Below are positions 1 through 7,400 of a stretch of DNA of 18,834 nucleotides, piece by piece. The notes beneath the pieces are model-generated. The model searched no databases. It was not told where the DNA came from and worked only from the letters and a program-made list of their open reading frames with translations. Position numbers and translations under genes: made by a program. Each line of letters starts with the position of its first letter. The first letter of the stretch is position 1. The DNA is from Spirochaetales bacterium (GTDB lineage: Bacteria > Spirochaetota > Spirochaetia > DSM-27196 > PWMO01), in assembly GCA_007130025.1 (NCBI GenBank), contig SLTF01000181.1, positions 1 to 18,834 of the forward strand, in the 5' to 3' direction.

Positions 1-11
1 CGACGCCGCGG

Positions 12-995
12 TCAATTGATGCCGGTCAGCGCCTTGATGTACTGCAACCGCTCGAAGGCGGCGGGGTTCCCGCTGGTCGCCTGGGTCACCGATCCGCGGA
101 ACTGATCCAGACTCTGGTAGCCGAAATGCTCCATCCAGGACTCGATCTCGCCGAGTATCGTACCGATCTGTTGGAGCCCGTTGGCGTAGATGGTCGAGCA
201 TACCTGGACAACGGTGGCACCGGCGAGCAGAAGCTTCACCGCTTCCTTGCCGGTGTGCACACCAGTGGAGCCGGCAAGATCGCACGACACCTGGTCTCGG
301 AGAATCGAAATCCAGCGAAGCGGCTGGTAGATTTCGTGCACCGTACTGAACTGATAACCGGGGGTCACCTGCCGCGCATCGATATCGATGTCCAGCTGAT
401 AGAACCGGTTGAATAGCACCAGGCCGTGGGTTCCCGCGCTGCACAGAGCGTGGGCCAGAGAGGGAAGCGAGGTGAAGTAGGGGCCGATTTTGACCGCAAC
501 CGGAATCGAGACCTGTTTTCGAATTGATTCCACCACGGCGAGGTAGCGCTTCTCGATGGCTTCCGAGCGGTCGGCCCGATCCCGTGGCATCAGGGAGACG
601 TTGAGTTCAATCGCGTCTGCCCCGGCTTTTTCCAGTTGCCGGGCGTATTTGACCCACCACTCACCGGTAATGCAGTTCACACTCGCAATAATCGGCACCG
701 CGTTCTCGGCTTTTGCTTGCGCGATGAGCGACAAATAATCGGCGGGGCCGAGATGTTTACCCATCTGCTCGAGGTACTCGGAGGCTTCCGGGTGAACGGA
801 AAGCTCACCGGTCTCGCGGCCTTCGTCAATTTCAACATCGATCTGTTCTTCAAAGAGCGATTTCACGACAACCGCGCCGGCACCGGCTTCCACACACTGG
901 TGAATCCCCTTTGCCGTGCCGGTGAGTCCACAACTTGAGACAATGATGGGGTTCCGCAAAGTGAGCCCGAGATATCGGGTTTGCATGTCGACCAT
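12..995 (-). CDS. Dihydroorotate-dehydrogenase-like FMN oxidoreductase
   Basis: 327 residues, a TIM-barrel flavoprotein of the DHOD-like family (class 1 PyrD relatives). Visible signatures are the N-terminal LTLRNPIIVSS strand (residues 11-21), ASVNC (104-108), ELNVS (130-134), VAVKIGP (166-172), the FNRFYQLDID segment (195-204) and the C-terminal phosphate-binding AGSTGVHTG (241-249) followed by AGATVVQVCSTIYANG. The family is related to pyrimidine-synthesis PyrD, but many members sit outside pyr operons and their substrate is not settled; here no pyr gene is nearby, so I would not call it pyrD. The ATG at 995 is preceded by AAGGA eight bases upstream. A second in-frame ATG lies three codons later. 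It diverges from an FAD oxidoreductase across 95 bases. Likely cytosolic. Family assignment is strong; the reaction is uncertain. Confidence 0.88.
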   Translation of the reverse strand: MVDMQTRYLGLTLRNPIIVSSCGLTGTAKGIHQCVEAGAGAVVVKSLFEEQIDVEIDEGRETGELSVHPEASEYLEQMGKHLGPADYLSLIAQAKAENAVPIIASVNCITGEWWVKYARQLEKAGADAIELNVSLMPRDRADRSEAIEKRYLAVVESIRKQVSIPVAVKIGPYFTSLPSLAHALCSAGTHGLVLFNRFYQLDIDIDARQVTPGYQFSTVHEIYQPLRWISILRDQVSCDLAGSTGVHTGKEAVKLLLAGATVVQVCSTIYANGLQQIGTILGEIESWMEHFGYQSLDQFRGSVTQATSGNPAAFERLQYIKALTGIN

Positions 996-1042
996 GGGGC
1001 GGTTCCTTGTTCAAATGATTGTGAAATAACGTTCGTTTCGGT

Positions 1043-1071
1043 AGTATAGCAGAAGAGCTATATGAGAGCAA
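1043..1071 (-). promoter_or_regulatory. Probable sigma70-type promoter of the DHOD-like gene
   Basis: Read on the minus strand there is TTGCTC (1071-1066), a 17-base spacer, then TATACT (1048-1043). The -10 matches consensus at 5 of 6 positions and the -35 only in its TTG. It would give a leader of about 40 bases before the ATG at 995. The -10 overlaps one arm of the inverted repeat at 1045-1062. Seen in sequence; activity is inferred. Confidence 0.4.
1045..1062. repeat. Short inverted repeat between divergent redox genes
   Basis: Perfect 6-bp arms TATAGC and GCTATA flank a 6-base spacer (AGAAGA). The repeat lies between the two divergent genes and overlaps the likely -10 of the minus-strand gene, so it could be an operator. 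It is not followed by a T-run and is unlikely to be a terminator. Confidence 0.35.
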
Positions 1072-1090
1072 GGTAAAGAGGGTGGGGCAG

Positions 1091-2278
1091 ATGGACGGCA
1101 GGACAGATATCGTTGTTATCGGAGCGGGGAGTGCGGGCATTGCGGCGGTTGAGGGGGCGCACGGGCACGATCCAGCGAAGTCGATTCTGCTGATCGATCA
1201 GGACCCGCACGCCCCCTATAAACGCACCAAGCTCTCAAAGCACCTGGCGTCGGGCTATCCGGAAACCGAGTTTCGGCTTCGCGATGAAACCTGGTTTCGA
1301 GAGATGAACGCCGAGCTCGTAACCGGCACGTCGGTCACGAGTATCAATCGCGAAACGAAGGAGGTGGAGCTCTCCGACGGGCGGGTTGTATCGTACGGGG
1401 CGCTGGTTCTGGCGCCGGGGTCGGAGCCGCTCTACCCAAAAATCGTGCGACCCCACGAAGAGGGGTCATTTTTCGTGCTCCGCAGCATGGGCGATGCACA
1501 GCGGCTGATGAGCACGCTGCGCCGCGCGCGCACCGTACTGATCGACGGCATGGGGGTTCTGGCCATTGAACTTGCCGACCAGCTCGTGAAGATGCAGAAA
1601 AAGCCAACCCTCGTGGGTGCGACGCCACAGCTCATGCCTCGACAGCTCAACGCTCGGGGAGCAGAGATGATGGAAGAGCTGCTTCTGCGCAATCGAGTCA
1701 AACTGCTTTTTCAGGAAGAGATCCTCTCCTTCGAGCCCGACCCCAAACGGGGCTTTGACGTTACCCTCCTCACACACTCGGGCGTCTACGATGTGGTACT
1801 GCTCTGCATCGGGGTTCAACCCCGAATCAATCTCGCCGTCGATGCCGGATTGACCGTTGACCGGGGAATTGTGGTGGACGACCGGCTGGCAACCAGCGAC
1901 CCGGCAATTTTCTGTGCGGGGGATGCCGCGCAGCATTCCGCCGGCAGGGTGACCCACCTTTGGCACGCCGCCGAACACCAGGGCCGTCTGGCGGGTGCGA
2001 ACGCCGCAGGCGGCAACGAGCGCATGGATGGGCGGCGATTTCGGCTCAAGACGTCGGTATTCGGCAGCTACGTCTTCTCCCTTGGGCTGCCTCGCGATCT
2101 ATCTCCCTACCAGATTGAAGAAAACGAGGCCGAAAGCCGGTATCAGGCGTTCTATTTCCGAGACGGTCGGCTCGACGGTGCGGTGATGTTCAACGACGAG
2201 CCGCATGCCCGCAAATACGAACAGGCGGTCAACGAGGGGTGGGATTACGATCGCGTATCCCGGGAGCTGCGTCTGTAG
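1091..2278 (+). CDS. FAD-dependent NAD(P)H oxidoreductase, rubredoxin-reductase type
   Basis: 395 residues with the two-dinucleotide-fold pattern: FAD-binding GAGSAG at 11-16, the LVLAPGSEP motif at 106-114, a second nucleotide fold at IDGMGVLAIELA (151-162), and the FAD-closing motif FCAGDAA at 274-280. The stretch YKRTKLSKHLASG (43-55) is typical of rubredoxin/ferredoxin reductases and nitrite-reductase-like NADH oxidases. There is no CxxC disulfide, so it is not thioredoxin reductase. The NAD-binding GxGxxG reads G-M-G-V-L-A, with the third glycine replaced by alanine. I chose ATG 1091, with GAGGG eight bases upstream; an in-frame GTG at 1082 adds three residues. It is followed 79 bases later by superoxide dismutase, which suggests a role in oxygen detoxification electron transfer. 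The electron acceptor is not identifiable from the window. Confidence 0.85.
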   Translation: MDGRTDIVVIGAGSAGIAAVEGAHGHDPAKSILLIDQDPHAPYKRTKLSKHLASGYPETEFRLRDETWFREMNAELVTGTSVTSINRETKEVELSDGRVVSYGALVLAPGSEPLYPKIVRPHEEGSFFVLRSMGDAQRLMSTLRRARTVLIDGMGVLAIELADQLVKMQKKPTLVGATPQLMPRQLNARGAEMMEELLLRNRVKLLFQEEILSFEPDPKRGFDVTLLTHSGVYDVVLLCIGVQPRINLAVDAGLTVDRGIVVDDRLATSDPAIFCAGDAAQHSAGRVTHLWHAAEHQGRLAGANAAGGNERMDGRRFRLKTSVFGSYVFSLGLPRDLSPYQIEENEAESRYQAFYFRDGRLDGAVMFNDEPHARKYEQAVNEGWDYDRVSRELRL

Positions 2279-2294
2279 TATCACCGGTGCCCGT

Positions 2295-2323
2295 TTGCTT
2301 TCCGGCGGAAACGTGAGTATCTT
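2295..2323 (+). promoter_or_regulatory. Possible promoter upstream of superoxide dismutase
   Basis: TTGCTT (2295-2300), 17 bases, TATCTT (2318-2323). Spacing is ideal, but the hexamers match consensus at only 3 and 4 positions. It would give a leader of about 28 bases carrying the strong ribosome site. The dismutase might equally be read from the upstream oxidoreductase. Confidence 0.3.
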
Positions 2324-2357
2324 TTGCCCAGCGAACACCAATCACCAGGAGGAAACT

Positions 2358-2966
2358 ATGGCATTTACCACTCCGGATCTCCCGTACGCGTACAATGCGC
2401 TGGAGCCGTATATTGATGAACAGACAATGAAGATTCATCACGACAAGCATCACGCCGCCTATACCACCAAGCTCAACGCAGCGGTGGAAGGTACGGAATA
2501 CGCGTCGTGGAGTGCGGAACAGCTCGTCCGCGACTACGCCAAGCTCCCCGGCAACATTCAGGGAGCGGTTCGAAACAACGGCGGTGGTCACGTCAATCAC
2601 GACCTGTTCTGGCAGATTCTCAAGAAAAACGAGGGCGGAAAGCCCGCCGGGACCCTGGGTCCCGCAATCGACAACGCGTTTGGAAGTTTTGACGACTTCA
2701 AAAAGCAGTTCAGCGATGCAGCGGCTACCCGCTTCGGCAGCGGTTGGGCGTGGCTCGTAGTTGGAACCAACGGAAAGCTGGAGGCAATCTCCACCCCCAA
2801 TCAGGATAACCCCATCACCGACGGAAAGATCCCCATTCTGGGTCTGGACGTATGGGAGCACGCGTACTACCTGAAGTACCAGAACCGACGCCCCGACTAT
2901 ATCGAAGCGTTTTTCAACGTGGTAAACTGGGACAAGGTAAACGAGCTCTACGAGGCCGCGAAGTAA
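2358..2966 (+). CDS. sodA: Superoxide dismutase, Mn type
   Basis: 202 residues, the usual length for the Fe/Mn superoxide dismutase family, which converts superoxide to hydrogen peroxide and oxygen in the cytosol. The four metal ligands are H27 (KIHHDKHH), H81 (GHVNHDLFW), D164 and H168 (LDVWEHAYY). G76-G77 in NNGGGH and the glutamine in STPNQDNP (Q149) are the residues that mark Mn rather than Fe enzymes; cambialistic activity cannot be excluded. The start is set by AGGAGG at 2347-2352, five bases before ATG 2358; the open frame extends upstream but that extension is not family-like. It follows the rubredoxin-reductase-type gene and ends before a strong terminator. A Mn enzyme would fit the tro metal uptake locus downstream, although it has no copy of the tro operator. 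Confidence 0.96.
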   Translation: MAFTTPDLPYAYNALEPYIDEQTMKIHHDKHHAAYTTKLNAAVEGTEYASWSAEQLVRDYAKLPGNIQGAVRNNGGGHVNHDLFWQILKKNEGGKPAGTLGPAIDNAFGSFDDFKKQFSDAAATRFGSGWAWLVVGTNGKLEAISTPNQDNPITDGKIPILGLDVWEHAYYLKYQNRRPDYIEAFFNVVNWDKVNELYEAAK

Positions 2967-3030
2967 TCGACCGAAACGGTTTCGCGCGCGGTCCGTTTCC
3001 GCGCTCGTGCAATGAGAGAGTACCTCACCG

Positions 3031-3053
3031 GCCCGCCGATTGGCGGGCTTTTT
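3031..3053 (+). terminator. Rho-independent terminator after superoxide dismutase
   Basis: A perfect 7-bp stem, GCCCGCC (3031-3037) with GGCGGGC (3042-3048), a GATT loop, and five Ts at 3049-3053. It separates the redox block from the suf block, so sufS needs its own promoter or read-through. Confidence 0.88.
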
Positions 3054-3112
3054 CGTGCCCCCGGTATGCAAATCCGGAGGTTATGTGTACATTCTCATCA
3101 GGGAGAGAGTTC

Positions 3113-4381
3113 ATGCAGCAGTCACAACCAACGGTGGAACCGACGGCTCGGGTGTCCCTGAACGTCGAAGAGCTCCGCCGGGATTTTCCCATTCTCACGC
3201 GAACCATGAGGGGGAAGCCCTTTATATACCTGGATAACGGCGCAACCGCACTGAAACCCCAATCGGTGATCGATGAAGAGGTTCGGTACTACACCGAGCT
3301 CAGCGCCAACATCCATCGCGGTGTCTACGAGTTCAGCGAAGAAGCTTCGGAGTGTTATGACCGGACCCGTGGTATCGTTGCCCGGTTTGTCAATGCTCAA
3401 AGCGAGCGCGAAATTGTGTTCACCAAGAGTGCAACGGAATCGTCCAACCTCATTGCCTACGGTTGGGCGATGAAGAACATCAAGGCCGGTGATGAGATCT
3501 GTATCTCGGAGATCGAGCATCACGCCAACTTTGTGCCGTGGCAGGCACTTGCGGAGCGACTCGGCGCCACTCTGCGCATGATTCCCATGAACCCCACTGA
3601 CGCCTCGCTGGACATCAGTGATCTTGATCGCCTCATCAACGACCGAACCCGCCTCGTGGGCATCACCGCAATGTCCAACGTAACCGGCTATATGCCGCCG
3701 GTCGAGCGGATTCTTGCGCGGGCGCGGGCGGTTGGCGCCGTCACGGTGGTGGACGGAGCGCAGTGGGTGTCCCACGCCACGGTGGACGTGCAGAAGCTTG
3801 ATGCCGATTTCCTGATTTTTTCGGCACACAAAATGTGCGGTCCCACCGGGGTTGGCGTGCTCTACGGGCGCGAATCTCTCTTGAACGAGATGGACCCCTT
3901 CCTCTTCGGCGGCGACATGGTCTTGCGCGTTCGAAAGGAGAAAACCGTGTTTCGCAAGGCGCCGGAAAAGTTTGAGGCGGGCACGCCCAACATCGCCGGA
4001 GTCATGGCCTTCGGTAAGGCGGTCGAGTACCTGCAGAACGTGGGAATGGAGGCGATTCACGAGCACGAGCAGGATCTTCTTCGGTATGTGGTGGAGCGCG
4101 CATCGGAGATCGACGGTCTGGTCTCCTACGGCCCCGCAGATCTCTCGACGCGTGGCGGGATTTTCTCGTTCAATGTTGGCGACGCCCATCCGCACGACAC
4201 CGGCAACATCCTCGATGAAGACGGCATCGCAGTGCGCACCGGGCTTCACTGCGCCCATCCGCTGATGCAGGCACTGGGGATTCCAGGAACGGTGCGAGCC
4301 TCATTTTACCTCTACAACACGCGCGCCGAAGTTGACCGTCTGATCGAGTCGATCCATCGGGTGCGCCGCATATTCAGCTGA
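3113..4381 (+). CDS. sufS: SufS-type cysteine desulfurase
   Basis: 422 residues. PLP enzyme that takes sulfur from cysteine as a persulfide for Fe-S cluster assembly. Visible signatures are the N-terminal FIYLDNGATALKP, SEIEHHAN with the PLP-stacking histidine, the PLP lysine K240 in SAHKMCGPTG, the EAGTPN motif, and the persulfide cysteine C380 in RTGLHCAHP. The short catalytic-loop context and the C-terminal VRASFYLYNT are typical of group II (SufS) rather than IscS. I chose ATG 3113, with AGGGAG five bases upstream; an in-frame ATG at 3083 has GGAGG only two bases away, too close to be a normal site. sufU follows after 10 bases, giving a classic SufS-SufU pair. No sufBCD genes are in the window. 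Confidence 0.95.
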   Translation: MQQSQPTVEPTARVSLNVEELRRDFPILTRTMRGKPFIYLDNGATALKPQSVIDEEVRYYTELSANIHRGVYEFSEEASECYDRTRGIVARFVNAQSEREIVFTKSATESSNLIAYGWAMKNIKAGDEICISEIEHHANFVPWQALAERLGATLRMIPMNPTDASLDISDLDRLINDRTRLVGITAMSNVTGYMPPVERILARARAVGAVTVVDGAQWVSHATVDVQKLDADFLIFSAHKMCGPTGVGVLYGRESLLNEMDPFLFGGDMVLRVRKEKTVFRKAPEKFEAGTPNIAGVMAFGKAVEYLQNVGMEAIHEHEQDLLRYVVERASEIDGLVSYGPADLSTRGGIFSFNVGDAHPHDTGNILDEDGIAVRTGLHCAHPLMQALGIPGTVRASFYLYNTRAEVDRLIESIHRVRRIFS

Positions 4382-4391
4382 AGGAAGATTC

Positions 4392-4832
4392 ATGAGTCTC
4401 GAAGAAGATCTGTATAAGGAAATCATTCTGGAGAACTACCGCTCCAAGAAAAACCGTTCCCGGATGGACGACGCCGATCTCGCCTCCGAGGGAGCCAATC
4501 CGTCGTGCGGCGATGATGTCGAGCTGTTTGTGAAACTCGACGGCGATCGGGTTGTTGCGGTGACCTATGACGGCATTGGATGTTCGATCTGCTGCGCATC
4601 CGCCAACCTGTTGTGTGAGGCGATGAAGGGAAAGACGCTCACCGAAGCCATGACCATTATTGGTGAGTACCGAAAGATGCTTCTGGAAGACGAGACGCCC
4701 CACTTCAGCGAAGATCTCGCCGACCTGGAGGCGATGCAGGGCGTCAAGCATTACCCGGTACGAATCAAGTGCGCCCTGCTCGCGTGGAACACCGTCCGCG
4801 ATATGTTCGAAACGCCGGCAAGCGGCGGTTGA
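4392..4832 (+). CDS. sufU: SufU-type zinc-dependent sulfur acceptor / scaffold
   Basis: 146 residues. SufU accepts persulfide sulfur from SufS. The zinc ligands expected from the Bacillus protein are present: C39 and D41 (NPSCGDD), C64 (GIGCS) and C127 (RIKCALLAW). The long insertion between C64 and C127 is the SufU hallmark that separates it from IscU. It is unusually cysteine-rich: C67, C68 and C75 lie right after C64 where relatives normally have Ser/Thr/Ala. AAGGAAG precedes the ATG. It lies 10 bases after sufS and 6 bases before purU, so it is almost certainly cotranscribed. Confidence 0.93.
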   Translation: MSLEEDLYKEIILENYRSKKNRSRMDDADLASEGANPSCGDDVELFVKLDGDRVVAVTYDGIGCSICCASANLLCEAMKGKTLTEAMTIIGEYRKMLLEDETPHFSEDLADLEAMQGVKHYPVRIKCALLAWNTVRDMFETPASGG

Positions 4833-4838
4833 CGGATT

Positions 4839-5687
4839 ATGAAAGCCATTCTTTTGCTCTCCTGCCCGGATGCGCGGGGAATTGTTGCGGACGTATCGCA
4901 CTTCATCTTCTCGTATGGCGGGAATATCATTCATTCCAGTCAGCACCACGATCCGGAAACCGGGACCTTTTTCATGCGGGTCGAGTGGGATACCAGCGGG
5001 TTCAGCGTTCCCGCGGAGAAGATTTCCGCCGCATTTGAGCCCATAGCCGCAAAATTCTCCATGGATGTGCATCTTCACTTTCCCGACCGGCGAACGCGAA
5101 CCGCCATCTTTGTCTCGCGGCAGGGACACTGTCTGTTTGACCTTCTGCTGCGCATTCGCGAAGGGGAGATCGATACCGACATCGCGCTGATTGTGAGTAA
5201 CCATCCCGACATGGAAGAGACGGCCCGATGGTTTGGAATCCCCTACCACCACTTTCCCGTGACTGCGGAGACCAAACCTGAGGTAGAACGGCAACAGATT
5301 ACGCTGCTGAAAGAGCAGGGCATCGATCTCATTATCCTGGCGCGCTACATGCAGATCCTCAGTCCTGATGTTGTGGACGCCTTTCCCAACCGGATCATCA
5401 ACATCCACCACAGCTTCCTGCCCGCTTTTGTGGGCGCGCGCCCCTACCACCAGGCGTTCTCGCGCGGCGTCAAGATCATCGGAGCCACCAGTCACTACGT
5501 GACCGCCGATCTCGATCAGGGGCCCATCATCGAGCAGGATGTAACCCGGGTGACCCACCGGGACACCGTAGAAGATCTGGTGCAGAAGGGGCGAAACCTG
5601 GAGCGCGTTGTGCTCTCGCGTGCCGTAGAGCTGCACCTTGAGCATCGGGTGCTGGTATTTGGGAACAAGACCGTTGTCTTTGACTGA
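4839..5687 (+). CDS. purU: Formyltetrahydrofolate deformylase
   Basis: 282 residues. Hydrolyses 10-formyl-THF to formate and THF, balancing the one-carbon pool and supplying formate to the formate-using PurT route. An N-terminal ACT regulatory domain (about 1-80, LLLSCPDARGIVADVS) is followed by the formyltransferase fold. The catalytic triad is N188 and H190 (INIHHSFLP) and D226 (TADLDQGPIIEQ). SFLPAFVGARPYHQA and the C-terminal NLERVVLSRAV are PurU-typical and exclude PurN, which lacks the ACT domain. It starts 6 bases after sufU with only a weak ribosome site, suggesting coupling to sufU translation. Confidence 0.95.
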   Translation: MKAILLLSCPDARGIVADVSHFIFSYGGNIIHSSQHHDPETGTFFMRVEWDTSGFSVPAEKISAAFEPIAAKFSMDVHLHFPDRRTRTAIFVSRQGHCLFDLLLRIREGEIDTDIALIVSNHPDMEETARWFGIPYHHFPVTAETKPEVERQQITLLKEQGIDLIILARYMQILSPDVVDAFPNRIINIHHSFLPAFVGARPYHQAFSRGVKIIGATSHYVTADLDQGPIIEQDVTRVTHRDTVEDLVQKGRNLERVVLSRAVELHLEHRVLVFGNKTVVFD

Positions 5688-5699
5688 TGGTGAATCGGC

Positions 5700-6290
5700 A
5701 TGGTAGAGATCGAGCTGAAGGCGTGGGTCACCGATCCCGACGGTCTGCGTGCGCAACTGTCGCAGCGCTGGGGATCCGGCGGTCCCTACGATAAGCAGGA
5801 CACCTACTACCGGGCTCCACCGGCAGCCGGGGCGTTTGAGTTTCGCATTCGGCGGACCGGCGAAGAGGCGGTGTGTACACGAAAAGAGAAGCATATCGAG
5901 GACGGGCTTGAGATCAACCGCGAGTTTGAGTTCGCCGTACGCGACGCGGAAGCTCTCACTGATCTTGTGTTGCGGCTGGGCTGCACGGAGTTCGCTCGAA
6001 AGCGTAAGCACGGGCAGAGGTTTGCCGTTGATGGGCTGACGGTTGAGCTTTCAGACGTGACCGGGCTCGGGTGGTTTGTCGAGATTGAGGCGTTGGTCTC
6101 TGATGAGACTGAACGTCCGACGGTTGAGGCCCGTATCCGGGGCCTCCTTGCCGATCTGGGAATCTCTGAACGGCTGATTGAACCCGCTCCCTATACCACA
6201 ATGATCGCCGACCCGTCGACCGCCCGAAGCCGACCGGACGCTGCCGGCCGTGGCCCAGACGCTGTCGGTCGAGGGCCGACAGCCGATTGA
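5700..6290 (+). CDS. CYTH-domain protein, class IV adenylate-cyclase-like (CyaB family)
   Basis: 196 residues. The N-terminal ExExK signature is E3-I-E5-L-K7, followed by QDTYY (33-37), FRIRR (48-52), RKEK (61-64), EINREFEF (71-78) and FVEIEAL (126-132), the alternating acidic and basic strands of the CYTH triphosphate tunnel. Members are class IV adenylate cyclases, thiamine triphosphatases or polyphosphatases; the catalytic activity cannot be settled from sequence. After YTTMI (165-169) there is a non-domain tail of about 25 residues containing a near-repeat, PDAAGRG and PDAVGRG. It begins 12 bases after purU and is the last gene of the suf run; a promoter for the next gene starts right after its stop. 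Confidence 0.82.
   Translation: MVEIELKAWVTDPDGLRAQLSQRWGSGGPYDKQDTYYRAPPAAGAFEFRIRRTGEEAVCTRKEKHIEDGLEINREFEFAVRDAEALTDLVLRLGCTEFARKRKHGQRFAVDGLTVELSDVTGLGWFVEIEALVSDETERPTVEARIRGLLADLGISERLIEPAPYTTMIADPSTARSRPDAAGRGPDAVGRGPTAD
6261..6283 (+). terminator. Hairpin at the 3' end of the CYTH gene, possible weak terminator
   Basis: A perfect 8-bp stem, GCTGTCGG (6261-6268) with CCGACAGC (6276-6283), and a 7-base loop, lying within the last codons of the CYTH gene. There is no T-run, so it is not a standard intrinsic terminator; it could stabilise the 3' end or aid Rho-type termination before the promoter at 6295. Confidence 0.3.
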
Positions 6291-6294
6291 CCGC

Positions 6295-6323
6295 TTGACG
6301 GTGGCCGGGGCTGTCCGTATAAC
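6295..6323 (+). promoter_or_regulatory. Promoter of the lipid kinase gene
   Basis: TTGACG (6295-6300, 5 of 6 consensus), exactly 17 bases, TATAAC (6318-6323, 5 of 6). The predicted transcription start falls at about 6329-6331, on the GTG start codon itself. Confidence 0.7.
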
Positions 6324-6329
6324 TACACG

Positions 6330-7400
6330 GTGGACAAGCATCAACTTCTCACACTGACCGATGATCTCACGCGAATTGTTTCCGCCTCGCCGTGGAACGT
6401 GGAGCGGTTTAACCACATCCATTTCGTGGTGAACGTTGTCGCGGGTGGGGTCTCAAAGAAGAAGCGGTTTCTTGGCAGCACAAAAATTGTCCGAGACGCC
6501 GCCGCCGCGGTTGCCGGGGGAGCGGATCTGCCGCCCATTACCCGCTCGATCCACCTGACCGAAGGTCCCGGACACGCGGCACAGATTACCGGAATCATCC
6601 TCGACGAGCCCGAGAGCGACGGGCGGTTGATCATCAGCATCGGGGGCGATGGAACGCACCGCGAGGTGTGCAGCGCCTTCGCGGAGCGCCTCGGTGACAC
6701 CAGCGGTCCGGACCGTCGAAACATCGTGCTGTTTCGCATGCCCATGGGGACGGGGAACGATGGGGCCGACGCTTTTGAGACTGAGACGGCGTGCGCCATC
6801 CTGCAGCGTGGTGGGGCGCTTCGTTCAGCCGGCGCGGTCCGTGTCACCGCCACCGGTATGCATGCGATGTACGCGTTTAACGTGACGTCGATTGGGATCG
6901 ACGCCTACGTCACCGACACCAGCAATCGCATGAAGAACGCGGTTCCGGGAGACATCTACAAGGTTATCGCCGATGCGGCGACACTGTTCTATGAGCCGGT
7001 ATACGGCGTGGACGAGGTGGGGCTCACCATTACCGACGACGACGGCCGGCAAAGCGAGCACCGCGATCGTTTCATTCTGGTGGCGATGGGACCCTCAGGG
7101 AATCGCTGTTATGGCAATGGGAAACGAATTCTTCCGACGGACAACAACCTTTGTGCGATTCGCACCGTCAGCCTGCCGAAGAAGATCGCCATGAAGAAGC
7201 ACGTCTATGAAGGGACCCACGTTGGTCTGCCCGGAACGCTCTCCGCGCAGGTGAAGTCGATGGTGGTGAACTACCGTCGCCGTGTGCCGTTGCAGCTTGA
7301 CGGCGAAGGGGTCTGGCTCTCGCCGGACAACTTTCCGGTTCGCTTCGAGCGCGTCGACAACGCGATTTCCGTGCTTTCTACGCCCACTGACGGCGCGTGA
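6330..7400 (+). CDS. Diacylglycerol-kinase-family lipid kinase
   Basis: 356 residues of the DAGK catalytic family (YegS/BmrU-like). The glycine-rich N-terminal motif VNVVAGG (34-40) is followed by the nucleotide-binding GGDGT (105-109), the second loop PMGTGND (138-144) and LQLDGEG (321-327) near the C-terminus. The enzyme is expected to phosphorylate diacylglycerol or a related lipid at the inner membrane face, for lipid recycling; the true substrate is not readable from the sequence. The start is a GTG at 6330 with no ribosome-binding site, and the promoter places the transcript start on that codon, so the mRNA is probably leaderless. The first 30 residues precede the canonical domain. Its 3' end overlaps the convergent XRE-cupin gene by 23 bases. 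Confidence 0.87.
   Translation: MDKHQLLTLTDDLTRIVSASPWNVERFNHIHFVVNVVAGGVSKKKRFLGSTKIVRDAAAAVAGGADLPPITRSIHLTEGPGHAAQITGIILDEPESDGRLIISIGGDGTHREVCSAFAERLGDTSGPDRRNIVLFRMPMGTGNDGADAFETETACAILQRGGALRSAGAVRVTATGMHAMYAFNVTSIGIDAYVTDTSNRMKNAVPGDIYKVIADAATLFYEPVYGVDEVGLTITDDDGRQSEHRDRFILVAMGPSGNRCYGNGKRILPTDNNLCAIRTVSLPKKIAMKKHVYEGTHVGLPGTLSAQVKSMVVNYRRRVPLQLDGEGVWLSPDNFPVRFERVDNAISVLSTPTDGA

Noticed and set aside
2205..2357. Upstream extension of the superoxide dismutase frame.
   Set aside because: AGGAGG five bases before ATG 2358 and family length fix the start; the extension overlaps the end of the previous gene.
3083..3112. Upstream in-frame ATG for sufS at 3083, preceded by GGAGG.
   Set aside because: The GGAGG ends only two bases before the ATG, too close for normal initiation; ATG 3113 has AGGGAG at five bases and a more family-like start.
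4374..6011. A 545-codon open frame on the minus strand.
   Set aside because: Antisense to sufU, purU and the CYTH gene, all well supported; no recognisable motifs.
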